Below are positions 1 to 11,707 of a DNA stretch of 64,000 nt, in pieces. The notes under the pieces were generated by a model. The model saw only the letters and a program-made list of their open reading frames with translations. It was not told where the DNA came from and made no database searches. Source of the stretch: Miscanthus floridulus. Lineage: Eukaryota > Streptophyta > Magnoliopsida > Poales > Poaceae. Each line of letters opens with the position of its first letter. Within the stretch, counting starts at the first letter, position 1. Made by a program: the position numbers and the translations under genes. Location: NCBI RefSeq assembly GCF_019320115.1, contig NC_089597.1:121816951-121880950 (forward strand). The letters are read 5' to 3'.

Positions 1-600
1 CACTGCCGGTCAGCAATTGTTGGACTTCCTCTCACCCTGCGGCTCTGCACTATTTCTTCTCGATGGTCTCAGAATTGCCAAAGAGATAAGACCCCGACGG
101 AGACAGCATGCAGGACCTGGGCTGCTTAGCTCCACCCGCATGGCCAAAGAGATAAGATAAGAACTGACCAAGACCGATGCAAATCCAACTAACGACACGT
201 CTGGCGAGGAAGGCTGAGATTTCTTCCGCCATGGAACGGAAGCAGCCAAAGAAGCAGCATTCCGAAGTCCAAACACAAACAGGACAGACAGCGATCGAGG
301 GGTGAGTTGGGTGCTCGCTCGGGAGGAGTAAGGGCTCTAGAGTCTGGACCAGCAGCGGGAGGGCAAGGCGGCGTTGTGCTTGGACGATGAGGAGGGCGGT
401 GGCGGCGGCGGGAAGGAGCGACCGGCGGCGGCCCTCCGGCGCTGAGGCTTTGCCGGGGCTAAGGCGCTAAGCAGTCCGGGCTAGTGGGCCGAGTCGTCCA
501 AAAGGCCGATCGAAATTTCATACCCAACGGCCTGGTCCAGCCCAATGAAGATGCGCTGACACACATTTTTGTTCAATTCTGAGATTCTGACCTATATAGT
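1..600. other. No recognised gene; GC-rich flank
   Basis: This stretch is GC-rich between about 300 and 500, and short open frames run on both strands, but none resembles a protein family I know. An 11-base word, AAAGAGATAAG, occurs twice (about 78 and 147). It could be the edge of a gene or of an element cut by the window border; the sequence does not decide. Confidence 0.3.
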
Positions 601-681
601 ACTAGAATTATGTTTGCTAAAAAACTAGAATTATATGATAAAAAAACTAGAATTATGTGATAAAAAAAACTAGAATTATGT
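601..681. repeat. Short tandem repeat, about 23 bp x 4
   Basis: The core ACTAGAATTATG followed by an A-rich spacer recurs four times with spacing of 22 to 24 bases. Copies differ mainly in the length of the A run, as expected for a slippage-prone minisatellite. Confidence 0.8.
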
Positions 682-818
682 TCCCATCGGATCTCTATAT
701 ATGATTCGTGCACCAAAAACGGGCTAACGGATAGGGCCACGTCACCTGCAAACCCGCTAGCCATCATATCCCCGCAACATGCATTATCGACCGTTGGATC
801 AGACCTCTCACCCGTTAA

Positions 819-962
819 GCCAGACCCGAGCAATGGATCGGGCCTCCCGCCCATTAAAACATACCAGAGCAATGGATGCAGCCATCCTAAGCCAGACCCG
901 AGCAATGGATCGGGCCTCCCGCCCATTAAAACATACCATAGCAATGGATGCAGCCGTCCTAA
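819..962. repeat. 72-bp tandem duplication
   Basis: Two adjacent 72-base units, 819-890 and 891-962, each start with GCCAGACCCGAGCAATGG and differ at only a few positions. The word AATGGAT occurs twice in each unit. The array ends directly at the start of the MITE at 963. Confidence 0.85.
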
Positions 963-1203
963 GCCTTGTTTAATTCCAAAAACTTTTCCCAAAAAGTGCT
1001 ACAGTAGCCATCATATCGAATCTTGCGATACATGCATGGAGCATTAAATGTAGACGAAAAAAAACTAATTGCATAGTTTGGTTGAAAATTGCGAGACGAA
1101 CGTTTTGAACCTAATTAGTCCATGATTGAACACCAATTACCAAATAAAAACGAAAAGTGCTACAGTAACCCAATTTCCAAACTTTGGCCAACTAAACAAG
1201 GGC
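963..1203. mobile_element. Tourist-like MITE (241 bp)
   Basis: The element begins GCCTTGTTTA and ends TAAACAAGGGC, which are imperfect inverted repeats, and it is flanked by TAA (960-962) and TTA (1204-1206). It carries the internal words CTACAGTA and GAGACGAACGTTTTGA common to grass PIF/Harbinger-derived Tourist MITEs. It has no coding capacity. It shares these motifs with the MITEs at 1415 and 33601, so it belongs to the same broad family in the opposite orientation. Confidence 0.75.
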
Positions 1204-1414
1204 TTATTAGTAACGTTTTGTATATATGTGTATATATACTAAGGTATTTTCATATTTATATAAAAGATCCAAAATTTTAGTTTCCTTCTGGGTCTAAAAA
1301 ACTATTTTAATAGGTACAGCACCGTAGAGCCGTAGCTGGCTAGTGCCCGCGCGGTAGGAGGCAGGCACAGCACCCCGTCACACTGCCCACCTCGACCCCT
1401 GTGCCTGTTGCCTA

Positions 1415-1673
1415 GGTCTCGTTTAGTTGCACCGAGTCGGCGACGACTGTATTCCTGTAGCTACAGTACCATTTTGTTTTTATTTGACAATAATTGTCCA
1501 ATCGTTGACTAATTAGACTCAAAACGTTCGTCTCGCAAAATACAACCAAACTGTGCAATTAATTTTTGATTTCGTCAATATTTAGTACTACATGCATGTA
1601 CCATAAGTTTAATGTGATCAGAAATCTTCTTTTTGTATAATATCAAAGTTGAAAATTTGGGGTGAACCAAACA
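1415..1673. mobile_element. Tourist-like MITE with duplicated flanks
   Basis: The body (GTCTCGTTTAGTTGCACC to GGTGAACCAAACACAG) is colinear with the MITE at 33601-33874, including CAAAACGTTCGTCTCGCAAA. Outside it, about 45 bases are repeated on both sides: 1368-1414 and 1674-1722 both hold CAGCAC, CTGCCCACCTCG and TGTGCCTGTTG in the same order. That flank is much longer than the 3-bp target duplication expected of a Tourist element. Confidence 0.65.
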
Positions 1674-1722
1674 CAGCACAGAACCGGCCACATCTGCCCA
1701 CCTCGGCCTTTGTGCCTGTTGA

Positions 1723-2164
1723 CTCAGTACCCACTAGGCCCTACCATGCATGTGTATATATATGCAGATTTGTTTCTTTAATAGGTACAGATTACATACT
1801 ATATTTTACTATTTGTGTTTTGGTGTAAACTCTATGCCTAATTGGTGTAAATTGATTATTCGTATATGAGAATGGTCAGGATTATTTGAAAAGTTCTCTG
1901 ATTTTTTTGGCTTTTTTATTTTATTTTCTGTATGTTTTATTTGGTTCTCCTTTGAATTTTTGAAATTTGGCTTCCATAGAAATAATCTGGCTATTTTTTT
2001 TTGTTATTTGGATAGTTTTTTTTGTCTATTTGGTATAGATCCAAGGGTCATGAAAATCAGGTGTTTCATGGACAAGAATCACTCGATTTTTATTTGTCGC
2101 CAATCGAGTGACGGCGTGGCGGCCGTCAAAATCACTACCGATGGGTAGACAGACCCAAAAGAAA
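1723..2164. other. AT-rich intergenic DNA, nothing recognised
   Basis: No frame here resembles a known protein. The segment is T-rich and ends near the left edge of a Stowaway-like relic. Bases 2085-2110 contain a short inverted pair around TCGAGTGA/TCACTCGA of no known role. Confidence 0.3.
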
Positions 2165-2402
2165 GACGTTCTCACTTCTCAAAAAAGTCAACTCTTTTTT
2201 TAACTTTGACCAAGTATATATAAAAAATATTAATATTTATAATATATAATTAATATTATTAGTTAAATTGTTGAATATTTTTATAATAAACTTATTTAGA
2301 GAGATAAATGTTGCTAATATTTTCTACAAATCTAATCAAACTTAAAAGAGTTTAACCGGCACATATTCCATACTTGTCTTACTTTTTGGGACGGAGGGAG
2401 TA
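2165..2402. mobile_element. Stowaway-like MITE relic
   Basis: The right end reads GGGACGGAGGGAGTA, the typical grass Stowaway terminal sequence followed by its TA target. The left end (about 2165, CTCACTTCTCAAAAAAGTCA) matches only weakly, so the left boundary is approximate. The interior is AT-rich and non-coding. Confidence 0.5.
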
Positions 2403-2777
2403 TATTATGAAATATATCTTTACTAAACTAATATCAGTATATACAACGTCAAATATATTTTTATAATATATTTATTTGATGTTATAAATAATTTTAAATA
2501 ATTTATTTTTTAGTAATTTAGAAGTTAATTTATTTTAAGACAGAGGCAGTAGATAACAGAAGACTCTCTCTGGTGCTAAGTTACGTATCATGCACCAGCT
2601 GAGCTGGGCAAAATATCCTTGTCTTTCAGTAATCAAATCGAGCACACATACAATCCTGATAAAGAGCACGAGAACTACTAGGGCCGCGCACCCATCGGGT
2701 GCTACAAAGCAACTGCACGTCTGCTCATTTTATCTTCTTCTCACTCTCTGTCTCTGTCCTCTGAAATCTCCACTCCA

Positions 2778-4963
2778 ATGGCCTCTTCAGCTTCAGGTCA
2801 GCAACCACCCAAATCGAAGCACCAGCAAGTCGAGCTTATCATCTCCAGCGCGGCGGCGGGTCGCTTGTTCCATGAAGAAGACGAGGCTAAGGAGCTCCTG
2901 CTGGACGTGGTGGACAGCCTCGCCGACGCCGGCGGAGGTGATGGGCCGGCGGCGGCGCCCGGTACCGGCGGTAGGCCGCCGCCCAAGATACGGGTCCGTG
3001 GGCTGAGGAAGCGGGCGGCGTCGACCGGCGAGGAGATCCTGCGCGGCGTCCACCTGGACGTGCCACGCGGGGTCGTCATGGGCGTCATCGGGCCCAGCGG
3101 CAGCGGCAAGTCCACGCTCAACCGCCTCTGGGAGCCCGCGCCCGGCTCCGTGTTCCTCGACGGCGCCGACGTCTGCGGCCTCGACGTCCGCGCGCTCCGG
3201 CGCAAGGTCGGCATGCTTTTCCAGCAACCCGCCATGTTCGACGGTATGTACGAACGTATACTCGTGCCAGTACACGCTAGACGGCTAGAGACGGACTTCG
3301 TTCATTCTTTTTCTCTGCCAAACAAACTGCGGCCTTTTCTTCAACCAAGACGAAGTGCACGAACACGTGGACCGTACGATCGGGGACGAACGCTTATGAT
3401 CAATTGTTCAAGAGCCCAACCGATGACTTTTATTAAGAGCTTCTTGCATGATTTTTTTTAAAAAAAGAAAATGTTCAGCACACTTAATACCCACGAGTTT
3501 TGAAGCATGATGCCAGAGTTCATGGCTTCGGGCTTCCTCGCTCTAAGACTAAATTTAAGTCCGTTAAAGTTTGTTCTAAATAAATAAATAAAAATAAATA
3601 AACCTTGTCAAGTTATATTTTAAATGAAAAGAGTTACACATTATGATTTTTTAATAATCTTAATTAATAATGTGGATCTTGTGTTGTAAATCCACGTAAG
3701 TTTTTAGGTGTAAATAGTCAAAGATGAAAAAAAACTAAATTGGCTTGATTCTGATAGAAGAAAGTAACATCACCAAAAGTTAGCAAAATGAAAGTGTCCG
3801 GCTTTATAGTTTGTACCACTCTGAGGATGATAAAATCAGGCTATGTGTCCAATTTTACAAGTACAACTTACTTGTTTGTGATGTCATATGGGTTTTCGGT
3901 ACACATGGTGAAAGAGAAAATTGACCGGTACGAATAAAATTTCTTGCTTCGAAGATGGCAATGGCGGACTCGGATTTCTAGGTTTGAAACTGGCATCATT
4001 AGCTAAAGGACGGTTTTGACAGGGCAAACCATGGTTACATAATTCAGGAGTGATGTGGCTTTGACGTAGTATGTTACGTAGCTTTGAATGTAAGCTTGTA
4101 TGGTTATTATTGTTTAAGCCTCTCGATAATTCCCAATTTCTCCAAAGAACAGAGCGGTGCAGAGAGAAGCAAACAACTACTCCCACTGTTCCAAATTATA
4201 AAGTGTTCTATCTTTTCTAGATAGATAACTATAATCGTTATGTATCTAGAAAAGGTGGAACGACTTATAATTTAGAATAGAGGGAGTACATAAAAAAATC
4301 GTTGTAAACCGTGTGACGAGCAAGACTTGATGTCCATTTTGGAATTTATTTGGGCTTTACCACGGAAAAAACACACAAAAACGCGTATCCCACGATTTCT
4401 AATTTTTGTTATGTTTCTGTGTGTGCTATGTTAGGAACTGTGGCATACAACGTGCGCTACGGGCCACAGTTGCGCGGCAAGAAGCTCACCGAAACCGAGG
4501 TGCAGAGCCTGTTGAGGCTGGCCGACCTCGACCCTACCTTGTCCTCCAAGCCTGCCAACGAGCTGTCCGTCGGCCAGGCGCAGCGCGTTGCCTTGGCTCG
4601 CACCCTCGCCAACGACCCTGAGGTGCGCGCGCTCAGTCACTTTGTCGTCGTCGCCGTCCCGTCCTCCGTGGCACTGTCGATATGATCACCTTTGTCGCTG
4701 GATGCATGTAGGTGCTCCTGTTGGACGAGCCGACGAGCGCGCTAGACCCTATATCCACGCAGAACATCGAGGACACCATAGTGCGTCTGAAGAAGACGAG
4801 GGGGATCACCACGGTGATCGTCTCCCATAGTGTGAAGCAGATCCAGCGCATCGCGGACCTGGTGTGCCTTCTCGTCGCCGGCGAGGTCGTGGAGGTGCTC
4901 GTGCCGTCAGAGTTGTCCAGGGCCAAGCATCCCATGGCCCGACGCTTCTTGGAGCTAAGCTGA
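2778..4963 (+). CDS. STAR1: STAR1-like ABC transporter ATP-binding subunit, copy A
   Basis: This is a three-exon gene: 2778-3243, 4435-4622 and 4712-4963, with GT-AG introns of phase 1 and 0, giving 301 residues. It encodes a single soluble nucleotide-binding domain of the plant ABCI17/STAR1 type, which pairs with the membrane protein STAR2/ALS3 and is required for aluminium tolerance in rice and Arabidopsis. Visible motifs are Walker [10 protein letters not shown] (about 105-113), Q-loop GMLFQQP (145-151), a signature LSVGQAQR (199-206), Walker B LLLDEP (220-225) and the switch His in IVSHS (257). The first 70 residues are acidic and low in complexity. The start is the ATG in CCACTCCAATGG, shared with copy B. 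Compared with copy B, 12 bases are missing right after Walker A, removing about one helical turn from the P-loop helix, so ATP binding may be damaged. STAR2-A lies downstream in convergent orientation. Confidence 0.88.
4180..4286. mobile_element. Stowaway MITE in STAR1-A intron 1
   Basis: A 107-base element runs from CTCCCACTGTTCC to GAATAGAGGGAG, with inverted ends and TA on both sides (4178-4179, 4287-4288). The same element sits at the matching place in STAR1-B intron 1 (34623-34722), so it was present before the gene pair was duplicated. Confidence 0.8.
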
Positions 4964-4967
4964 AGAT

Positions 4968-5605
4968 TGATCTGAGCAGGTGGAAGATATATATACTATC
5001 TGATTGATGTATGCGAAATATGCGTCATAAACAGAAACAATACGATATATATATTATTGGTGCGACATACTCACTACCATAATCCTGAATTACTTTGACT
5101 GCTAAAGATTTCCTTGAGGGTCTAGATAAAACTGCCAAGGAAACGCTTGGCTGCGGACATAGACCTCCAAGGAAATGAATATTCTTGAGTGCTAAACCAA
5201 ACCACCAAGGTAATTTTAAGTTTTCTTGATTGTTGTTACAAATCGCCAAGGTAATTGTTCATTTCTTTGTGTGTTATTCAAAACTGCCAAGGTAATTCGT
5301 ATTTCCTCGAGTGCTATTCGAAACCACCAAGGTAATTCATATTTTCTTGAGTGCAATTTGAAACCCAAGGAAATTTTCAGAGCTTTAAAATTCATTTTTT
5401 TTAATTTTTCAAATGACCTCAGATGGAGATATGACATAAACCAAAGTTATAGTATTCGAGGAGATCTAGATCCTTTTAGTTCAAACTTTTTACATTTGAT
5501 CTGAGCAGGTGTAAGGGATATATATTATCTGATTGCTGTATGGGAAATCTACGTCATCATACAGAAACAATACAATATATATCATTGGTGTGCCATGTAA
5601 AACGA
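4968..5605. repeat. Degenerate 40-bp array bracketed by a 100-bp direct repeat
   Basis: The 3' flank of STAR1-A (4968-5070, from GATCTGAGCAGGTG) recurs at about 5500-5605. Between them the word CCAAGG recurs at about 5136, 5167, 5206, 5246, 5287, 5327 and 5365, a spacing mostly of 38 to 41 bases, each followed by AAT-rich sequence and TTTCTTGAGTGC variants. In unit 2 only the first two repeats remain (35570-35622) before the sequence jumps to the STAR2 3' flank. Confidence 0.7.
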
Positions 5606-7201
5606 ACACTCCCTCTATTTTAGATTATAATTTAATTGTCTATTAACACGTGCTACTGTGCGGTCTAGAATCTTAGAACATATGTTTGTTAGCGTTTAGT
5701 ACCTACAAGTAATAAAAGTTACTTAAATCAATTTTGCATATTTTGTCTTTTGTTTATTTACATCTGTGTAGTCTCTATCCATTTGTCATAACCCTATCAA
5801 TTATTGATCTTTCAGTTTTTTTTTTCATTCGTATCCTCTGTTTTCCTCTTGATAGTACCTCCATGTATCTTCAATGTAAAACTTTATTAGTTGCTACATG
5901 TTTTCTCCTCACGTTAAATTGAAACTCATATGCTTACTGTATCTTTTATTAACACTCATTTCGTATTATATAAAAAATAAAAAACTTAGGTCGTAAAATG
6001 CACTCTTAACAACTATAATGGCATAAACGGTCATTTAAACATACAGCACGTCGCTCAAGATCAATGGTAGAACTTTAAATGAGAGTAAGGCCGGAAAGTG
6101 TAGTGGTGCGAATTTCATGAGGATATTGATATTTAAGCCTTATAGTGACTATTTACTCTAAAAGAATCTCAAAGACCATAATGGTGTAACAACCTTTCAT
6201 CAGCACTAACCTCTCCCACATCTGATGGTGTTGAATTTTCTTATAAACCAATTATATGTATAGTAACATTGTTTTATTATTATAAAAAAGTAGAGTTCTT
6301 ACTTTTGTAATGGGAGTGTGCGTGCGTCGTGGATGTCTACGTTGTACTGTGTAATTCACAAAAAATATGTCAAATGTTTTAGTTAAATGTAAAAATTTAT
6401 TTAAATTAACAATTTATATGGATTATATGCCATGGATATTAATATAATTGTAAATAATTTGTTAATATTATTCATATTTGTATATGAGTCATTAAGGGGA
6501 TATTTTCCATGATTATTGGACACAATATATGTGTATATTTATTACTTATGCATATGCGTGTACTTATTCTTTGGTTGTTGGTTCGCTCTAGTAGTTTGGT
6601 CAATAAATTTGGCGACTTCAGATTTACCTAAACCTTGTAGCGTGTCATATATGTTTGACAATTGTTTAGGTGGGATTTAAATCCCGTTTGGATAACCTAG
6701 AACTAATTGTTAGTTTACTAGTTGCTAGAATTAATTGTTAGTTAGCTGATTAAAAGTTAGCTACCAAAGTTTAGGTTTGTGTGATCAATTAATGAAATGT
6801 GGCAATCGCTCTCAAGATTCAAAAAGTAGAATAAGAGCACGACATTACGCTAGGAACACACAAACAAGGCACTATATCAAAGACGGCACTATATCAAAGA
6901 CGGACCAACAACGTGTGTCTCTAATGACTAATTAGAGACGGAGCTCAATCGTAAAAGAGGGAGTGGGGAAGAAGATGAGAGAGGAATGGCATGTGGGCCC
7001 ACATACTAGGTCTACACTCAGCAGCCATGCATGCGTCAATGATAATTTGGACCTCTTGTGGCCAGATTAGGATGTCTGGGGATCTAGATTTGTAGTTTTG
7101 AAAGTTAGAGAATTATGTGGCACCATCGTGTGTAAGTACTTATCTCATGTGGCTCATTTAGCAAGTTTGGAGACCTAGACGCACATTTGAAAGTTCAGAA
7201 T
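5606..7201. other. AT-rich intergenic DNA, no gene
   Basis: I see no coding similarity. A 20-base unit, CACTATATCAAAGACGG plus three bases, is tandemly doubled at about 6870-6907 and followed by GAGACGG words, which faintly suggests a CACTA-type end, but no partner end was found. This segment is absent from unit 2. Confidence 0.3.
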
Positions 7202-10200
7202 TGTAACACCCTAAAATTTGCACTTTTAAAAATAGGATTAAAATGATTTATTATGAATTTTTGTGCACATGAAATATAGAAAAATATTTTTTTTCATTAT
7301 ATTAAAATTCATCATAAGGAGTAGCAACATGGATGAGCATACAAGTCAGTGCATTTGATTTATTGTAGTGAGTGGTTGAATCCAAATTCAAAATGAATTT
7401 GAAAATGGCTTTGAAATAAAAGAAAAGAAAAATAAAAGAGAATTTGAAAAATTAAAAAGGGTTTCAAAAGTTTGCAAAAGTTCAGTTTTGCAAACCTCCC
7501 AAAAGTGCTCATTTTGAAAAGTATGTTTGAAACAATGTTTGAATTTGTTTTGGTTTACATTTGAATTTGGGAAATAGAACAAGATTTGGAAATTGTAAAA
7601 AAAATTGCTTTCTCCTCAATCTGGCCCTCCTCTCTGCTAGCCCGGCCTGCCTATCAGCCCTCTCATTCCCCGCTTGGGCCGCTCCCCTCGGCCTACTAGG
7701 ACAGGCCGCAGCCGGCCTCTCTCCAGCTCCCTTCGGCCCACTCGTCCTTGCACGGTCGACAGCCCACCTCTCTCTGCCACCCTGGCCCCGCCTTCTCTCC
7801 CACCGACAGCCTGGACCCACTGGTCAGCTTAATCTCCCACCTCGCGTGGCCGATCCGAACTCCACCGTTGTGTCCTTCTCCGCCCTGTCTTCATCTTGGA
7901 GTACGCCTCAAGCCACGCCGAGCCCTCTTAAATAGTGCCCCAACGCGCCGCACCGCCTCCCTCGTACCCTAGAGCCCGCAGCCGCCTAGCTCTAGCTTCG
8001 CCGCGCCTCGCAACCCTAGCGCCGCTTTCTGCCGCCACCGCGCCGTCGTTTCAAGGCTCTCTGTCGTCAACTGGATGCCTTCCAAGCTTCACGTAAAGGT
8101 AAGGAACCTGTAGGTACTATCCTCGATCCCTCTTTCGCTCTCTGTTGTCTCCACGACGTCACCGTAGCCTCGCCATCGAACCCGAGCCGCTAGATCGCGT
8201 GTACCGCCGTCATCGTCCCTCCCCTGCTTTAACCGGTACCCTAGTTGGATCTGCCTTGTTCCCCTCTACCTCCATGTGAACTCCGTTGAAGCAATAGAGC
8301 CCCGTAGGGTGTTTTCGAGCCTCACCGATGAAGATCGGCCATGGAACCGCCGCCGAGGTCACTATTCCGGCCGGCGATATCCCTCTCCCCCTTCTCTGTC
8401 TAATCAGAGCCATCCAAGTCAGATCCAACGACCGACAGAGCCCGTTACCCCTTTGCCATGGTTTTTTGTAGAAAACCCCCTCCATCTTTTTAAGTATAAA
8501 TCTGCAGTCCCTGGTTTCTTCCAAAAGGGTCCCTAGTTTCTTCCAAAAGGTCCCTGCTTTTTCTTTAAATAGTGCCCACAGTCCTCGACCAGATTTAAAG
8601 ATCGGATTTTGTTTATTTTAATTCGAAAAATTATGTTCCATCTATTTACAAAATTGCCACTATCTTTATTAGGCCATATCTTCTCCGTTTTAACTCCGAT
8701 TTGATCCGTTCAAGTTGCGTTAGGTTCGTAACGATGTTATCTACGTGTTAGTATCATTGTTTAGCATGTTTAGAGCTTTTGAATAAAATAGTAATATGAT
8801 TAATCTATATGAAGCTACTTTTTCAATTAAAAGCAACTCAGGTTTTTACCCTTGTCTTTTGTAAATAGAATAACATTAATCTTATATTGGTTTTCTAATA
8901 CAAATATAATTTGGCTTAAAACAATTTAGATATTTCTCCGAAGTATCTTATATATGTTTTATAATTAAAATAAATAAAGCCTATGGTTTCTTTTCGAAGC
9001 GGATCTATCGGTAGATGTATCTTTTACACCATAGCTCCGGTTAGTGTGCTTTTCACGCATGTGTGTTCGTAGCAACGTGTAGAACATCTTTAAAACCTTT
9101 TTACTTGTTGTTTCATCTGATTGGTATATTGTTCTAATATAGATATGTTTGAATGTTATGCATGTTTGTTCGGATGCTTGTGTGGTGCTTTATGATCATG
9201 TCCAGTCGGTAAGTTATACGTGGTGAATCAAGAAGCAGATCTTTGAAGATTTAGATTGAAAGAGGGAACTAAGTTTAAGACAAGTATAGCATGGGATCAT
9301 CCTTGTTGTCCTATTCACCTTAATATCATTTTAATCATATGCACGTGTCTACCTTGGCAACCGTAGTAATTTTCCTAGCTATTTGATATCCTTGATTCCT
9401 TGATACCTATGGGTTATTGCATTGGGTAGTATGATGCTAGTGCTCAACTAAAGCCATGATCTTGTAACTTGACTAATGGTATATGCAATAAATACTAAAA
9501 GATGTTTTTAGCAATATGGAGGGGCTAGTGCATTGGGCTATTTTATAGTGCTCTAGATTTCTCTCCCTAAGGATTTATCTGTAAGTGATCATCCGGGACT
9601 TACAGTATAACTGTGAAGGCTACATGGCTCTGGCTTTAGCTCAGTATGAGAATCTTTTCTAGCTTGTTAGAGATTACCTTTATTGCCGTAAGAATGGCTT
9701 GCCGAATCAGGTATAGGACAGCCTCTACTCTTATGTGTATAGCCGTAAGAATGGAATTATGCCATTCAACAGGGGTTTCATATATCTGTTTGCCGAGTGA
9801 ATCTAATGGTACTAACTTGTTAGACGAACCTTTAAAAGGCTTCATAGTGAACCGTCGACCTTCCTTGGTAGTGGGTTAAGAGGCTGATCACCTCGGATGA
9901 AAGGGTAAATCATGGCTCACAGTGAAAGTGTACAACCTCTGCAGAGTGTAAAACGGGTATATCAGTCGTGCTCACGATCACGAGCGGCCTTGGAAGATTT
10001 ATGGAATAGATGATGAACACTGGTGATACTGACGATAAAGATGCTCACTAATGATGACTATTTATGTTATTCATTATTCATGTTTACCTGATCATGTGTT
10101 TATATGGGCTTGTGAATAAACTTGTTGCCACCCAATTGCTAAAAGATGACACATTAAAAGCTAATTGCAGTTAAACCAGTATCACCCTTTTGAGCCTCAT

Positions 10201-10576
10201 GAACCCCATGTTATATTTGTTGAGTACGACATGTACTTACGCTTGCTTTATTTTTTTTCAAATATTTGGATAAAAATCCCGGATGGGTACCAGATTGCTA
10301 GAGTTTGGAGGAATTAGGTACCAGATTGCTAGAGTTTGGAGGAATTAGGCTTGTGATCAATCAGTCAGTTGTCCCTATGGAATTAGAGTCTTCACCCGAA
10401 AATCGGAGTTGTCTTTCCGCTGTTTGCTATCTAAGGTTATATTCTTTATACTAAGTACGTTATATATTGAGCATTGTCTATTGATATTACCCTTATTTGT
10501 AGCTATATGTGAGATTTGACTTTCTGGACTCACATATGGTGTGTATCTGGTTTTGTTCTTAAAACCGAGTGCTACA
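7202..10576 (+). mobile_element. Solo LTR, about 3.4 kb (Tekay/Del-like)
   Basis: The element starts TGTAACACCCTAAAATTTGC and ends AAACCGAGTGCTACA, giving the TG...CA ends of an LTR, and is flanked by the perfect 5-base duplication AGAAT (7197-7201 and 10577-10581). No polyprotein, primer-binding site or second LTR is present, so it is a solo LTR left by recombination between two LTRs. Its length and TGTAACACC start fit the Tekay/Del chromovirus lineage of grass Gypsy elements (inference). Open frames inside it, including one at 7561-7935, do not resemble proteins. It lies between STAR1-A and STAR2-A and is missing from unit 2. Confidence 0.85.
10287..10348. repeat. 31-bp tandem duplication inside the solo LTR
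   Basis: GTACCAGATTGCTAGAGTTT and the 11 bases after it are repeated head to tail with no difference (10287-10317, 10318-10348), so this duplication is recent relative to the rest of the LTR. Confidence 0.9.
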
Positions 10577-10877
10577 AGAATTTAGATGGCATCACCGTAC
10601 AAGTTTAGGTTATATGGACCTAACATGTTAAATCCATGTCAACGATGAGTCAACATGCCATGTTGGCGTATAGAGCAAATCGAAACCCATGTAAACTAGT
10701 GTTGGAGTCCTGGATAAGTTTGATAATAAGGGCCTAAAAATAAAAAAAATTAAAGTTTGAGACATGTATGACACCACCTCCCAAGTTAATTTATGTATTT
10801 TATTTTATTCTTATTTTAAAAACAACAATATAATATCCTGGGAGTGGCCTTATACTTGATACCAATCATGAAGCACG

Positions 10878-11672
10878 CTAGTCATCGTTGCGGAAGACTT
10901 CTTCTTTAAGCTGGAAGGTCTTTGTGAAGAAGGCTGGCCAGCAGAGGTACGACAAGCAGATGCCGCTGACGGTGGAGGCGGCCATGATCATGTTCTTGAG
11001 GACTATTTGCAGCTGGACTGCCTGGAGCGGCGATGCACCCGCCATGATGAGCCCTGTCATGGCTCCTGGCAGATTGATAAGCCCCTGGGTCTTGGCGTTG
11101 TCGATGGCCGGGGACAGCGCGATGCCCAACGACCTCCTCATCTGCTGGAGCGTCGCCTCGCGTGGCGTTGCACCTAGAGCAAGTGCTGTCTCCACCTGCA
11201 GAAAAGAGAAAATAAACAAGATTGTATTATTTGCAATTGCAAAGTGACGATCAATGATCATACAAATTAGGCAGGAATTAGGCAAGGAAAAGAAATAGGC
11301 AGCACGTCGCCAGGCTACGATAGGGGTTCGAGTTGACCAGGTTCTTCTGGATCTTGACGTCGTCCCGAAGCTTCTTCATGGTGACTCCAGTGACGTTCAT
11401 GGCGTTGCTGACCATCATGCCGGCCACAGGGATGATGTACCTCGGGGTAAACGGGAAGACGTCGAGCACGAGGAGCAGGGCCATGTTGACCACGGTGCCG
11501 ACGAAGATGGACACGAAGGCGATGTACTTTCCACGAGGGACCTGCTTCGCGCGCTGGCCCGCCGTGTAGCTCGCGACCGTCACCTGTATCGTTCGTTAAT
11601 CGTTATCAAATTCAGTTAGTCAGATCATCGGTTAGTCAGGTCGTCTTGTGGATGGATACTTTTCAAATCGAA

Positions 11673-11707
<35 letters not shown>

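Noticed and set aside
2793..3275. Long minus-strand open frames opposite STAR1-A exon 1 (and 32803-33333 opposite STAR1-B)
   Set aside because: They arise because the GC-rich exon lacks stop codons on both strands; no domain is recognisable and they end at the exon border.
6865..6960. CACTA transposon end
   Set aside because: CACTATATCAAAGACGG is doubled and GAGACGG words follow, but there is no matching inverted end or target duplication in range.
7561..7935. Proline- and serine-rich plus-strand frame of 124 codons
   Set aside because: It lies wholly inside the solo LTR leader-like GC-rich part and shows no family similarity.
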